The notes under the pieces were generated by a model. That model saw only the letters and a list, made by a program, of their open reading frames with translations, made no database searches and was not told the DNA's origin. From assembly GCA_029204225.1 (NCBI GenBank), contig CM055109.1, positions 35,226,496 through 35,290,495 on the forward strand: a stretch of DNA of 64,000 nucleotides, written 5' to 3'. How positions within the stretch are numbered: position 1 is the first letter of the stretch; each line of letters begins with the position of its first letter. This document shows, piece after piece, positions 12,201 to 24,190 of the stretch. The position numbers and the translations under genes were made by a program. This stretch comes from Diphasiastrum complanatum. Its lineage: Eukaryota > Streptophyta > Lycopodiopsida > Lycopodiales > Lycopodiaceae.

Positions 12201-12915
12201 CACACCAATTCAGCTTGATGCCATCTTTCAGCTTATCATTTATATCCAACAAGTTATGGAGTTCCCAGGTACAGAGTTGAGACACTCTCGGGTAGCACTT
12301 ACATCTTCACAACATCTCCACTCCCAGCGGTATCAGCTCTCATGGTATTCTCAGTGTTCTCGCCTATTTGATACATTCGGCATCTCCATCTCACATCTCC
12401 CTACTGGTTCTCATCAGTATATCCGCCACTTTCTTTAATGGACTTTTATTCAGTATACTTGGCGTGGTGAGCTGGAAGTCAAACCTGACTTTTATCAGAC
12501 TCATTTCTTGGAGTTGGATATAGTTGGGTTGCTGCTTCTACCTCGTTATCTAGATTTTGGTCTTTCGCATGGTTTCAGATTCCTATTGGGCCAGCTCAGA
12601 GTTTCCTCACACCAGCTCAGGTTTGCAAGGGGACGTTTTTAGGGTATTGCTCGAGCAGAGATGTTTTGCCAGTTTTGTACTCTTAGGGAGGTCGAGTTCG
12701 AGGACCGTTTTGTTTTCAGATGCCCCATATATTATGAGATCAGAGGGAGAAGAGCTAGAAAGAAGATCGATGAGATGCCTCCCTTTAGACACTTCATAGG
12801 CACGCTTCTTACGGCGGAGTATACGATGATAGGAGCGATGGGTAGAGCGGAGAAAATAAGGAGCATGAGTACGGGGATGAGTAACAAGATGATGATGGGA
12901 GTGACATTCCTCATC

Positions 12916-12993
<78 letters not shown>

Positions 12994-14664
12994 AATTGCA
13001 GGGCAGCAGCCAGCAGGGTCTCAACTATATTGTAAATGGACTGGCTGCTGCACTTTTTAGGTAATTTTATTAATTTTTAAACATGTTCGGCAGCAGTACG
13101 TTCCGACCTGTTTGGGTAAGGATGGGTTTCTGAGATATATTTATATACGCATATATATGTGTTATTTGACTATAGTAAATGTAATCTAGATACTGTACTA
13201 TATACATTTATGATCTATTTTATATATGTTCATGTACTAAACGATTAGATAGTACATAGGATATCGTAACTGATCAATTGGATATGGAGTTATACTTCTC
13301 CATTATATTTAGCAGTACGTTCCGACCTGTTTGGGTAGGAACTATTTTCTGAGATATATGTATATCGTATATACACAAATGTGTGTGATTTGACTTTAGT
13401 GGATGTAATCTAGATACTGTACTATATATATTTATGATCTATTTTATATACGTTCATGTACGAAATGATTAGATAGTACTTAGTTCATAGTAATTGATCA
13501 ACTGCGTTCTGGAGTTATACTTATCATTACATAGTTTTAAAGCGGAACTCATCTTCAAGTAAACTCTTTACTAAATTTAAAGAAAATTCACTTTTTGTTG
13601 AACATTTTGAAACAGAATGCTCCACATTGCAGAAACTGTTCCAGAAGTGCATATTATATGCATCCCAGAGTGCAATGTCTCTGGAAGACCTTGCATTTAT
13701 GAACTATAGTTTTTCTCATCTGCTGTTCAGATTTCTCGCCCTCCCGATCAAGATAAGGCCTGGAATAATCTTTCCTAAATTATTCTTATAAAAAATTATC
13801 AGCATTATTTTATACTGCTCAAACCAGATTCACTTTTGTCTTAGTGTTTCAAATGTACCATTTTGAGCAGAACCGCTTTTGAGTTTGAAAAGAAGGCCAA
13901 TAATGAGCAGTTTGAAGAGAGACAAGTGATGGAGAAAAATCTGGTTTCAATGGCAAGAGAGGTTGAGAAATTGCGTGCAGAATTGACAGTTGCAGAAAAG
14001 AGAGCACGTGCAGGTGGTAATGCAGGTAATTTACAGGTTTCATAGTTGGACCTTGTTTGAAAGTATTGGAGGTATCTGAAGCGGATAGGTTTTGAAAGTG
14101 AAACAACAGATGTCAATCTGGAGTTGTCCTAAGTTGACTCCTGGCAGCTGTGCTGGTGCCTTTGGAGTTTCACCCTGTTAGCTGTATCTTTTGTTTTCAC
14201 AGGTGTTCTTGCATCGATCTTTGTTTTATGGTATTTTTCATTTCAGTTGGAGGTTATGGAGGCGTGTATGATGGTTCTGATGCAGGTTACTCGGCAATTT
14301 CACAATATGGAGATGGTTATGGCATCCATCAGGTAGGATAACTTAAGTGCTTGCATCTCTACATGAGGAGCATATTCACTTGAGTGGAGTTACTTCAAAG
14401 ATGACAATTATAGTTGAGTATTTTGCTAAACTTTTCTGTGATTCTTTCCAGGTGCCAGTTGGTGTTGAGAATCGTGTGCAATATGTTGGTGGACAAGCAT
14501 CTGCTTACGGAGCGTATGATGTGAATCGCACGGCTGCAGCTCACGGAGCGTATGATGTGAATCGCACGGCTGCAGCTCATGCAGCGTATGATGTGAATCG
14601 CACAGCTGCAGCTCACGCAGTCTATGATGTGAATCGCACGGCTGCAGCTCACGTACGTAGATGA
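7826..14664 (+). CDS. FLXL1: FLX-like protein (FLC EXPRESSOR family, FLXL1-type)
   Basis: The coding exons are 7826-8391, 13871-14025, 14247-14332 and 14452-14664 (1020 bases, 339 residues). Phases 2, 1 and 0 join correctly with GT-AG borders. The ATG lies 26 bases inside an exon whose acceptor AG ends at 7800, so there is a separate leader exon. The protein starts MAGRGR with a Gly-rich N-terminus, followed by a long coiled coil from about residue 50 to 245. The family blocks [29 protein letters not shown] and [12 protein letters not shown] are all visible. The tail is Gly/Tyr-rich and ends in four 12-residue repeats. In Arabidopsis, FLX acts with FRIGIDA to activate FLC, whereas FLX-like proteins are less understood nuclear coiled-coil proteins. 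The blocks look closest to FLXL1, but exact orthology is inferred. A GTACGT at 14653 could be an alternative splice donor that would give a different C-terminus. Confidence 0.82.
8392..10150. other. Proximal part of FLX-like intron 1
   Basis: This is the start of the 5479-bp intron, whose donor GTAAGC directly follows exon 7826-8391. Apart from a GA microsatellite I see no coding material. Around 9990-10110 the sequence has an AATAAAGC motif and TTAG-rich text that may be an old LTR remnant, but no ends could be defined. Confidence 0.45.
9197..9252. repeat. (GA)n microsatellite
   Basis: An uninterrupted GA run of about 56 bases lies inside FLX-like intron 1. Neither flank carries the LINE 3' terminus seen at other GA/TC runs here, so it may be an unoccupied target of that family or simply a free microsatellite. 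Confidence 0.95.
10190..10880 (+). pseudogene. Copia RT-RNase H remnant in FLX-like intron 1
   Basis: Shifting frames give Copia blocks in the right order: [12 protein letters not shown], then a [14 protein letters not shown]-like stretch, [13 protein letters not shown] (RNase H), [13 protein letters not shown], and the C-terminal FVREM and [10 protein letters not shown] blocks. Several frameshifts and stops break it. The order ends at a purine-rich GAGGGAGGGG tract near 10868-10878, typical of the polypurine tract next to a 3' LTR. Gag, integrase and most of RT are missing upstream. Confidence 0.8.
10879..11290 (+). mobile_element. Probable 3' LTR of the intronic Copia remnant
   Basis: A TGTGACCC start directly follows the polypurine tract. 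A TATATATAAGC stretch at about 10973-10984 could be its TATA box. The right end is not determined, and no matching 5' LTR is present in the window. Confidence 0.4.
11459..11728 (+). pseudogene. Copia integrase fragment
   Basis: The block [20 protein letters not shown] followed by AERKNRSL and [18 protein letters not shown] is the C-terminal part of a Copia integrase core, including the catalytic Glu in VAERKNR. Both sides are truncated: to the left there is no upstream integrase, and to the right it changes abruptly into LINE sequence near 11729. It may belong to a different copy from the RNase H remnant at 10190-10880. Confidence 0.8.
11729..12800 (+). pseudogene. LINE ORF2 remnant, internally deleted
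   Basis: The left part matches the pre-RT region of the LINEs at 41150-41330 and 43790-43960 ([12 protein letters not shown]). The middle matches the region after the RT catalytic core. The right end has the RT-associated zinc-binding motif [20 protein letters not shown] near 12661-12721, equivalent to that at about 42605-42690. The catalytic RT core is missing between about 11960 and 12005. A 161-bp segment (12006-12166) is tandemly repeated at 12167-12327 with moderate divergence. The copy starts inside the Copia integrase fragment, so it is nested in it, and both lie in FLX-like intron 1. Confidence 0.72.
12918..12991. repeat. (GA)n microsatellite
   Basis: A GA run of about 74 bases lies near the right end of the LINE remnant in FLX-like intron 1. 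Unlike the other runs, no LINE 3' terminus adjoins it. Confidence 0.95.
13092..13530. repeat. 219-bp tandem duplication in FLX-like intron 1
   Basis: Two copies begin AGCAGTACGTTCCGACCTG at 13092 and 13311. They share the run of AT-rich text including TCTAGATACTGTACTATA, with scattered differences. No ORF or transposon end is recognised. Confidence 0.9.
14509..14652 (+). repeat. Four in-frame 36-bp coding repeats in the FLX-like last exon
   Basis: Units at 14509, 14545, 14581 and 14617 encode [GA][AV][10 protein letters not shown] four times. The DNA units differ at only a few positions. The array stays in frame and is followed by VRR and a stop. Confidence 0.95.
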
Positions 14665-17600
14665 AAGAGAGTCTAGGACTCGTGGAACGCCAATTTCCAT
14701 CACACCAACTATGCAGTAGGCTCTGCTTTAAGTTCAAGTAATAGAAATTAGACTGGTCAAGGCTTTTGCTATGATCGAGTAATTCTAAATTTGAAGTAAG
14801 GCCATAGTATGTAGTGGAAGAGATATTTACTCAAAATTAGAGTCATCCTTAAAATGTTAATTAGACTTGGGCTTAGCTTTTATGTTTGGCTTGCATTTTG
14901 ATTCAAACCTATGCCAGTATGGGATTATAGATCTTTGGTTTTATTATCTTTTGGAGTAATAGCTATCATACATGAAGGTCTGTATGTAATTATGGATTGT
15001 TCAGATGTCTAGGATCAAACTAGGCATACCTATGTGTTGTTCATACTTCACAGTGAGAATGTAAGTGAACATTATAAGTCTCACTTTTGATTCTGGGCTA
15101 GTTAAAGTGAATAGATGTGTTAAGGTTTTTTAAGGTATTTTTCTTGAGTTTTGTGTTCTCTTGTATGCCTCCTTAACCAGTCAAAATCTATAATCTAGTT
15201 TCTTGGAATAGCAACAGATGTACAAATCGAATCCTACCAGGCCATCAAACAGAGGTCAAATGAGATAAAGATAGCTATGCCTTTGTAGTATTTCCTGACA
15301 CTGAGGATATGGTGCCCTCGTTGGGGTACAAGCAGTCTTTTTTAAATCCTGTGAGGGAAAACCTAATGTCATTCAATCTTTGATCTTCTTGCAACGGTTC
15401 AATGTTTGTTGCAGAATGATTAACTTTCCAAGTAAGGTTGAGCTAAAGCGTGTTATATTTTTAGAGGTTCACAAGCAGCAGAGACTTTTTAAGATTACGC
15501 GAAAGGAAAATGCCTGGATTGATGACATTAGAAGAAATGCTGTTTGTTTGTTAATCAACTTTTAATCACATATATTTTTGTATCAAGGTTATTGAATCAT
15601 CACATTTTACAGAGTATGTAAGGGCCTGAAGGCCCTTGTTTCAATGCTGCATTATTGGTCCTCTGCCACAAAAAATCTGGACCATCCTTTGACGATATTA
15701 GAAGATCTTTTGATTTTTGTTAGATGAAGTTTGATTGAAAACTCAAAAGTATTCAGTAGGTGTTGAGCATGACTTCATATCGTTCTCTATATGATTTGGC
15801 AATCGATATGTATGAGTGCTTTGTGTACATGGGGATATGTGTCCTTGTGGATAAGGCTTGTAGTACATAATTTTCCATTGCATTGGCTGATCATGACTCA
15901 TACTACCTTAGCAAAAGAGAGTTTGCAATTAGTAGTTGTACAGGTCATTAGTACATGTTGTACGGTCAAACATAGGCACGTTTAACTTATACTGGCTTGC
16001 TATCACAATATGAAAATATTCAACTCTGGCAAGATTTCTTGAAGCTTTTACACGTTTAAGTAGGATATATTTGAGGCTACAGCTCATGCTTATGCGTGTT
16101 ATAGCAGGTATGCTTCCAACTGCGCATGTGTAGAATCTAGTTATTTATTTAAATGTCGTAAGCTCTGGGAACGTTAGGTAATGAATGCTTTACGTTCAGA
16201 GTGAACGTTTCAGATAACCTATTGTTTTTGAATGCGCATCATCCAATCTGCAAGTTATTTTAGAGTTGCGACTGTTCCATAGGCTGAGCCCCAATTATTT
16301 TTTGACTGGGCAATCTCCAAGCATAAAGTGATTTGTTACAACCACCTTCACATATTGTACGCTTGTTGAAGCCTAGTAGCTAAGTGTTGGATTGAACTAT
16401 TGCGGATGGGTAGCTCTTCTTGGCAAGTAAATATTACTCTGACATAGATTGCACAGAGAACATTTCAATATTTGAGACCTTGTTAGCATTGATAGATATG
16501 TTATGTAGAAAACAAAATCAACACTCTAGTCAATATTTGTGCATGCCCCTAGTAGGGCACACAATAGGTATGCGTCTATCTTTTGTGCAAACATAATCAG
16601 ATGGGTTTTTTTGGCACCCAGTACAATGCCAGATTGTGAGAATTATCAGCATTTGCAGGGTTTTTCCCTTGAAAATTGAAGAAATGAGTAGCCTTTTTGG
16701 AACTCTGGGAAAAATAATGCGTTTTTAAGAACATTTTATATATGGGCTTTGGAATTTATAACTATGATACTTTATCCTGAGAGTTGGAGATGCTGAGCTA
16801 AACATTAGATTTACTAGCAAAGAGGCTCTGAAAGCACAATGATGCCTGGACAGTGCCTAAACTTTGTCTGGTCTCTCTGTCTCTCTCATCAATAATTTGT
16901 GTGTCAATCTAAGGATGAGCATTCACGTGTGCTATTACTATGGTGGATTTAAAGAGAAAGTAGTTGCTGCTGCTAGCGCATAACAATCATTTCCATATTT
17001 GTTATATACCTGTGTTGCCTCGAGTGCATTGTCTTAAGTGTGAAGGACAATCTTGAGAGGAAAGTCCACCAGAACTTTAGAATCGTAGGTCCGCTAGTTT
17101 ATGGCTTTTGCTATGGATGTATAATTTTATTCTTTGTCAATAAAATTAAACAAGTGTGCCATGAGGTGGCATTTTTATTGTAGGCAGTGATGGAACTCTA
17201 CAGAAGTTTAAGATGGATGTAAATCCTGGAATTAGAGTAAGAAGTAATTTGTAGGCTCATGAATGCAAAGGTTGGAGTGGGTTAGTCAGAGAGTTGTGCT
17301 TTATAGTGCTATGTCATGGATATAAGTGTTGACCTTATCCTTTTCTTGGAATACAAAGTGCATTTGGTTTCCGTGGTTGGGATCCTCATGGATTGGGTCT
17401 GGCCAGAGGCTTTTGATTATAGCGCCTGCTATTAGTCTTACACCTTATGACTTTATGTTTTATTTTTTGTTTAGACCTGTGAAGCTTGAGGTTTCGGAGC
17501 TGACAATGATGATAGCCTCCTTTGTTGTCAGAGAATAAAGCGATTCACAAGAATTTTTAGACAGTATACATATATGCTTGCTTATGCAAAGTGTTTAGTG

Positions 17601-20600
17601 AATCAAATACATTTTTTCAACCTTGTTGCCTCATTATTTTCAAGAATCGGGTAGGTATAGTTAATTGGGCGGGGTTGGTAAAACCAGTCAACGCTTTGCT
17701 GTTTTGAAGAATGGAGGGTAATTTTATTGGAATTGTGTGAGAGTTAGAATTGCTAGGGAAGTTGTTAGACGAGCACAAGGGAGTCAGATTATGTATTGGG
17801 TCACCGTATGACATAAGTTGGCCTTAGTTGTTGTATCTATCATTCACTTATAACTTACTCGTAATTTGATACTTTCAATGAGCAGAAAACTTTAGGCGAA
17901 TGATGTGATACAGTGCACAGCGACGAACCATGGCTCAATTTCTTTCTGATTGCCGTTCCATTCATACGATGTATTGAAAAATGAAGTGAATTTACTCTAT
18001 TTTGTAACATGAAGAAAAGGGAAAAAGGGTTTTGCGCACAATTTGGGAAAGTTCCTGTGTGCCTGTATGGAGTTTGGAAGGAGCTTGTTTTTATCCCTGG
18101 AAACTATGAGCAATCATTGAAGTTGGCTTTGTTAAATGCAATGCCTCTACCAACTTCTACAACTTGTTTGTTATATGACCATGATATTACTCTCAAAGCT
18201 TGGCTTGTGTAGAATAATATATAAAATCCCATTCCGCACCCTTTGGTACAGAATGTACTTTGTTCCATATGCATGAATTGTAATAAAATTTTTGATTCTA
18301 ATCTAGGGCAGAAATGGTCATCCCAACAAAAATAGTGAGCCCAGCAGAATTTCTCTTGTGGTTCATCCTAGCAGAAATAGAGCGTTATTTTTTTAGGGAT
18401 TTGTGATCTATATACGCTATGAAAGCTTCCCAAAGAAGCGTGGTATAAGGGCAGTGTGCATTTTTGTGTAAAACTGTTGTTCAGTGTGGTTTTGGGTGTA
18501 ATTCCCCCAGCATTACATTTCGTGGCTTGGTTTTAGGACATACTTCTGCAGCATGGTTTTCGTACGTTTTTGACTGGGATCGATCATCCCGCCCCCTCCT
18601 TTTGAAATCAGGCAGCTGGGATGGATCACAAACTCTCTTTACGGGACGGGTTGAAATAATCTAAAAAAAGTTTTTAAAGGCAACTGCCAGAATCATTTTG
18701 ACTACTGCTCTTGCAAACACACAAGGACGACAGAGCTTTGTTTAGAGGTATAAGATGCTATATCATCTCTATCTAATCCATTCCGGTATGGGAATGTCTC
18801 AGATTGGAGTGTTCTAGCACTTTCCGTAGCTTATGCCAGTTGTGAGCACTGGCAGTGTCTAATATTTAAGACACAATGAGTATTCTGTCTCGTGCTGATT
18901 TGTTTTTTACTTTCACAATCTATATTAGTGGTTTTTACCAGTGGCAAATTTTCAGTTAGCAGGGCTTTCAGGGTTTGTTTTCTTCTCTTCCATATGCTCA
19001 TTTATATGGCAGATTGGAGCCGAACCCTAAGCTGATGGAGGGGAAAGGAAGTTCTAAACAACTCACTACCTGTGGAGGGCGGCTCAGGGCTATTAAGTGA
19101 TGTTAGTGGGTTTCGACTGACATATTTTTTTGTTTGATGTCTTCCGACGCCTCACTAATAGGCAGTATGAATCAGCATTGCAGATCTGTAGATCTGCATT
19201 ATTGCAGAATCATCACATCGCTTTCCAGTCGACGGACTTTGGGCTTATTAAGCAAATTTAGTGGTTTCTAGTATCTACCAGTGGCAGATCTTCACTTTCT
19301 AGGACTTTCAGGGTTATTAAGTAACATTAGTGGTTTCTTCCACTGGCTTCTATTTAGTTTAGTGGCTTCTGAGAACCCCAAATAGACAGTATGAATCATC
19401 AACGCAGTTCTGTAAATCCCTCTATTATTGCTTTGTCTGGATTTCTTGAGATTAGTCCAAGGTTGATGTGGCATGGTCATAAACTCAGTCTGCACCACTT
19501 CTACAGATGATGGCATAAGTGCTTTTGCTCTGTCAGGTTTTCTCAGTCTACTTGAAAGCTAGAGAAACAAGGCAGAATGAGCAGCACTGAGAGTTATACA
19601 TTCGCAAACCTTACTGTTGCTCAAATCAATTTAGTATTGTCTGGCACAGAAATTTTAAGATGATAAAAGTACAGTGAATAATGTCTGGTGGAAGTTTTGC
19701 AAGGCATCGTTTGGTTTCAACACGCATCCTGTTGTTGGGGCTGTACAAGTGACAGCTCATTCTGCGAATGTTCTTGAAGTTCAGTCAGTTTCTCTCCATG
19801 TGTGCGGTACCCAGTGATTGGAATGTTTATTATGAATGGTGCTTGCAACCTTTTTTCCGAAAAGCAGAAATAATGTAATTGAGTAGAATGTTTCAAGAAT
19901 AAATCCACTAATGTTAGGCTGTGAGAATTCAAGCTCATCTCAACCAAATGAAGGGGTTCAGTCTAGTTAAAATTGAGCAGTATGATAGCGTGAGATTTTT
20001 GGTTGGAGAAAGGAGCAACAAATTTTTGTGAAGCAGAAAAATGGAATCGAAAGAGGCTTTTTAAAATATTATCAGCTTACCTCGGTCTTTATTGAGTATT
20101 CAAGTTGACCTCAACCAAACATATCTGCTTCTAGGCTCTCCCATGCACGTTGAAAAAGACAAGACACTCAAGGCTTTGAAGTTTACACTTCAAGGTAGAT
20201 TGAGTAGATGCTTGTTGGTTGGGTAATAGAATTATTACTTGACATTTATTTACGACATAGCAAGCTCTGTGTTACCTGCATCCAGAGTATAACAAGAGCA
20301 AGCGTCTTTCCTGAATTAGGTCAACCATAGTTCCTGGTTGGAATCCTATAGGAGTTAGACATGATCCTAGAAATGTGACATTCACAATGAATACCTATTT
20401 CTTCATGCCAGTCTCTTCTCTCTTTAATTGGGTAATCAAATATTCAAAATATCGCAGCCGCAAGATTCAGTTAAATTTGATATTTGAAATCCAGCTGTTA
20501 TATCTGCAACTTGTTTATGCCTATATGTGCATTCCATCTCTAGGAGAAAAGCAGTGATCTACATGTATAACAAAGTCCGTGTGGTTGCCTTGTTGGGATT

Positions 20601-22150
20601 CCTACAGCACGGTATAGTGCTAAATTCACCATAAAATTCGTTTGGCATAGCCCCTAGATGCTGATTTCGTTAAGGCCTGGAGCTGAGTCCCATTGACAAG
20701 GCTTTGGTATGTGTTTAGGTTACAAGCAAGTGAAGTGATGAAATGCGATTCTTAACGTTCCCGTGAGGAAATACAGAATTCATTCGATTTGATTGCTCTT
20801 TAGTGCTTGCCTTCATCACACGACTCCCTCGCCTCTAGAGAAGTGTGAAAAACTCAGTACGCTGGTTGTTGTACAAATTTATGAAAGCTAATGTGAACAC
20901 ATGTTTGTGCATGTGATTCGTACCTACTCTAGGGCGCTGATGATGCCAGTAGCAATTTCATAGCATTTGGTCGATGTTGTGCGTTATGAAGTTTATGGTC
21001 CAAGACTCTGGTTTGACTCCATACGGTTGTGTCTCCTTTGTTCTGTTGCGCATTAGCCTAGACATGACATCGATATATTTGGTTTATCTTGATGGTAGGT
21101 AGTAAAAAGCCAATATTGTGGAGATTCCTTTAAAGGTTTGGAATATTGTGTACCTTAATAACTACAACTGTAGTGAACCTATGCCAGCTTTGCAGGTGAT
21201 TTAACAATTCTGAAAGGGTGCAGGATTGAGTTTCTAATACAGGAATCAAGCATGGACCAGAAGGTGGAACACCTGGAGATTGTTTTGTGGTTGGATATTT
21301 CAATCATGTGGCGTGATTTCTGCTGCTATAGCATGATCCTTTTGAACTTCTTTTGCATGCTCTACTTCAAGCTAAGGTTTGCTATTCAGGGGCTATTTGC
21401 TGAGTTTTCATGTGTCTTCTAAGTTTTTAGTTTAAAATTCTGGTTGATATCAGGATGCTTAGATTGCAGTGTAGAAACGTTTTTTATTTGATATGCGGTC
21501 CACTTGTTCCCATGGGCCTTCTACTTAAGACTTAAGTAGCTGGTGATCTTAAAGAAGAGCATGTGAAGTGAACATCAGATAAATTCCCTGAATATATGTA
21601 TTGAACATCCAGTCAGCGTTGATGTCACAGCATTTAATTTGTGGTATGCATGATGGGGTTGATGGTAAAAAACCTAGTGGGTGGTCGTTTTGAAGTTGAA
21701 GACTGCATGTCTGCTTAGCTATGTTGGGCCCTATTCTCCTATCCCAGACTTAACGTGGATATATTGGCTGTGAGTTCACGAATCTGTTATTTGTTTTTGG
21801 GGCTTACTTACATTGCCAAAAGTCTATCAACGGATAATGTCTGGTTATTGCATTAACGGTTTTATTGACGCTCGAGTATCTTTGCATTTTTTGGGTATCT
21901 TGGATTAGCTGCGAGACCTGGAAAGGTTTCTTGAAGGTTTATTCTCAAAGTATGTTCAAGGAGATCTTACATGCCTATCAAAAGATTCACCAGCTTATTG
22001 CTGGCTAATTGTGTGATGTTATGCTGATGCATTATTGTGCCTTTTAAGGACAAATAGTACTTGACAGGGCATACAATGCTCTAGGGTCGATTTTTTATAC
22101 AATTCAAGGGCACCTAACAATTGGATTCATTGTTTCCCTCTAAAAGTATT
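14665..22150. other. 7.5-kb intergenic stretch without recognisable genes
   Basis: The first few hundred bases presumably hold the FLX-like 3' untranslated region, but no poly(A) site can be fixed. The rest has only short unsupported open frames. I found no transposon protein motif and no tRNA-like fold. A perfect 8-bp stem lies at about 15622-15640, and a diverged duplication lies at 19088-19432. Confidence 0.45.
19088..19432. repeat. Diverged direct duplication, about 220-bp period
   Basis: A segment with TATTAAGTGATGTTAGTGG and later GGCAGTATGAATCA (19088-19205) recurs as TATTAAGTAACATTAGTGG and AGACAGTATGAATCA (about 19310-19432). Further fragments of the same motif family (CAGTGGCAAATTTTCA) occur near 18930. 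This is an old, unassigned local repeat. Confidence 0.6.
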
Positions 22151-22402
22151 GCTTTTCCTATTATGCATTAGGGTTTCTTGAAAGGCTTCGCAGAAGCCTA
22201 TAAATAGAGACTAGAGACACTCATTATGTAGTTTTTAATTTTTTGAGTGGCCTGGGCTTGATTAACTGCAATCCAACCTCTATGATTGTATTTGGTGATC
22301 TTTTAGTAATCTTTAAAGGAGTGTCTATTGTTCATTAATTATAGTCTTTATGCTTTATGTGATGCTATTTTTGTGAATTCGTTCATAGCTTGGTATTAGT
22401 GC
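22150..22402 (+). mobile_element. Ty3/Gypsy 5' LTR end with TATA box and primer site
   Basis: CTATAAATAGAG at about 22198-22209 is a strong TATA-box match. About 180 bases downstream, TGGTATTAGTGC at 22391-22402 resembles the initiator tRNA-Met primer site. The Gypsy pol blocks follow on the same strand. The 5' edge of the LTR is unknown and the 3' edge lacks a clean CA. Confidence 0.5.
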
Positions 22403-24190
22403 ACTTTTTTGGCCTTACATAGAGGAGACTTCTTTTCCTCCCCATCGCTGCCCCCTTCATCTTCTTCCATTGTTGCCCCTTCAGCTCTTTCTTCTCCCTC
22501 CATCTCTCCATTTACCCTTTTCCCTTTGTTGCTCTCTTTTTGCCCCCCTCCTTTTGCCATCTCTGGCTACGCGCTTTTGCCTTCTCATTTTGCCCCACCT
22601 TCGTTTGCTTCCCCCTCTTCCTTCCGCACTCTCTCCTCCTTTTGTCCACTTCTTTTCTCCTTGCTTTGGCCTCTCGGACCTCCCCCTCCCTAACTCCTTT
22701 TACCCACCTCCTAGCAATTCAGCCCACTCCTAACTTCCGCTGCCTTCTGAACTCCTTTTGCTCCTCTCCCCACCTCTTTTTGCCTTCCTCGCTAGCTCCT
22801 TTTGACCACTTTACCTTCTGTGCCCCCCGTCCTTCACTATGTCACTTGCTAGCACTTTACAACATAGGGTATCCTGATCAATAATGTTTCATTGCTCCTA
22901 AGCCAATTGCAGTTCCACTCCAATTGTACTATGTTTCTACTTCTGCTTCTTTTGTGGTTTTTGGTATCTCCAATCATCCGGTTTCTGATGCTTGTCCTGA
23001 TAATCTTTGTTGTTAGTCCCTTAAAATATTCGCTAAGATATGTTCTTAAAACCTTTACCTGATCATCATACTCGAGATTGTAAACAGCCATCCACTTGTT
23101 CTCTGCAATCCATGTTCATTGTCGATGATTCTGATTAGCGTCATATTTGTTCAGGTCTACAGATTACTAGTATAGGAATAATCGCCTTTGTCAATATATG
23201 GGGCACGCATTGTTTTATTACTGGTCCTATTGTTTTTTATGTTTGTGTTGCAGTTGTCGATGCTACCTCTCTTTTGCAGATCTAAGTTGCCAATTTTAAT
23301 TTCATTTTAGAGTACGCTGATCCTTCGTTGCCTTACCTATTGTGTTGCTGACTTTTGCCGCTCAAGCCGACTTCTATATTATCCTTGTTGAAAGGTATGC
23401 CATTATCCTTGGCATCGATTGGTTTGCATCCCTTAAAGATGTTACCCAGGTTGGTCGAGTAGAGTATTTGTTACTCATGATGGATATTGTTAACCCTTAA
23501 TGGTGATGAATTCCAAGTTGATTAACATCTTCTTTCTAGTAAACAATTTTTTCAAGGACTCCCTAAAGCATATTGTGCAGACATTATGCTTCTCCTGCGT
23601 CTTCCTCTGCGGTCCAGCCAGTCATATTCACTAACAAAAATATCTCGATGCTTTGAGGAACCTCTCTCTTCTACATTAACGTGATGTGAACGATTGTATT
23701 GGTCTTCTTCTTGGTTTTGTTCCTGCTTCTAACGTAACGTATGTCTCATCAAGAAAAACCTGATGTTCACAAACAAGTCGGATTCATTCTGGCACAGTCT
23801 TATCATTCCTAATCAAAACCCCTTTGTTGCTTAGGTGTTGCTTGCTGACAAAAGAGATACTATTAAGTGTTTCTGTAGTGATTGTCGTGCTTTAATTTGT
23901 CTTAGTATATGTAATCAGTACCCTCCCCTCATATAAACGATCCTTTTTACCAATCAAGAAAAGCTTGTGTGTTCTCTAAGATTCATCTTCGATTTGGTTC
24001 TCATCATGTTCGTGTGCATCCCAACAAGCTTAAGAGAACTCTTTATACTACATCTGGTTGGTATGAGTTTTGTGCTCTACCTTTTGGTGTTTCTAATGCT
24101 CCAACTACTTTCTAAATGGTCATGAGTAATATGATTAGACCCGTTATTGGCACTTGTCTTGTTTATTTACTTTCTTGGTTGCTCATGGTG
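22403..24190 (+). pseudogene. Decayed Ty3/Gypsy gag-pol
   Basis: A pyrimidine-rich Pro/Ser-coding stretch (22410-22830) may be the gag N-terminus. A knuckle-like CQYMGHA lies near 23190. A protease-like block with IILGIDWFASL lies at 23368-23440. The RT blocks are clear: VLLADKRDT and DCRALI near 23840-23900, then SKIHLRFGSHHVRVHP, GWYEFCALPFGVSNAPTTF and LVYLL at about 23974-24175. These match the Gypsy motifs KIDLRSGYHQIR and PFGLTNAPATF. Stops and frameshifts are frequent and the catalytic YxDD is lost. RNase H and integrase are not seen. Confidence 0.75.

Noticed and set aside
22409-22884. Overlapping Ser/Pro-rich frames as a host gene
   Set aside because: They are open in several frames because of pyrimidine-rich sequence. 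Position just after a Gypsy LTR and primer site points to degenerate gag.
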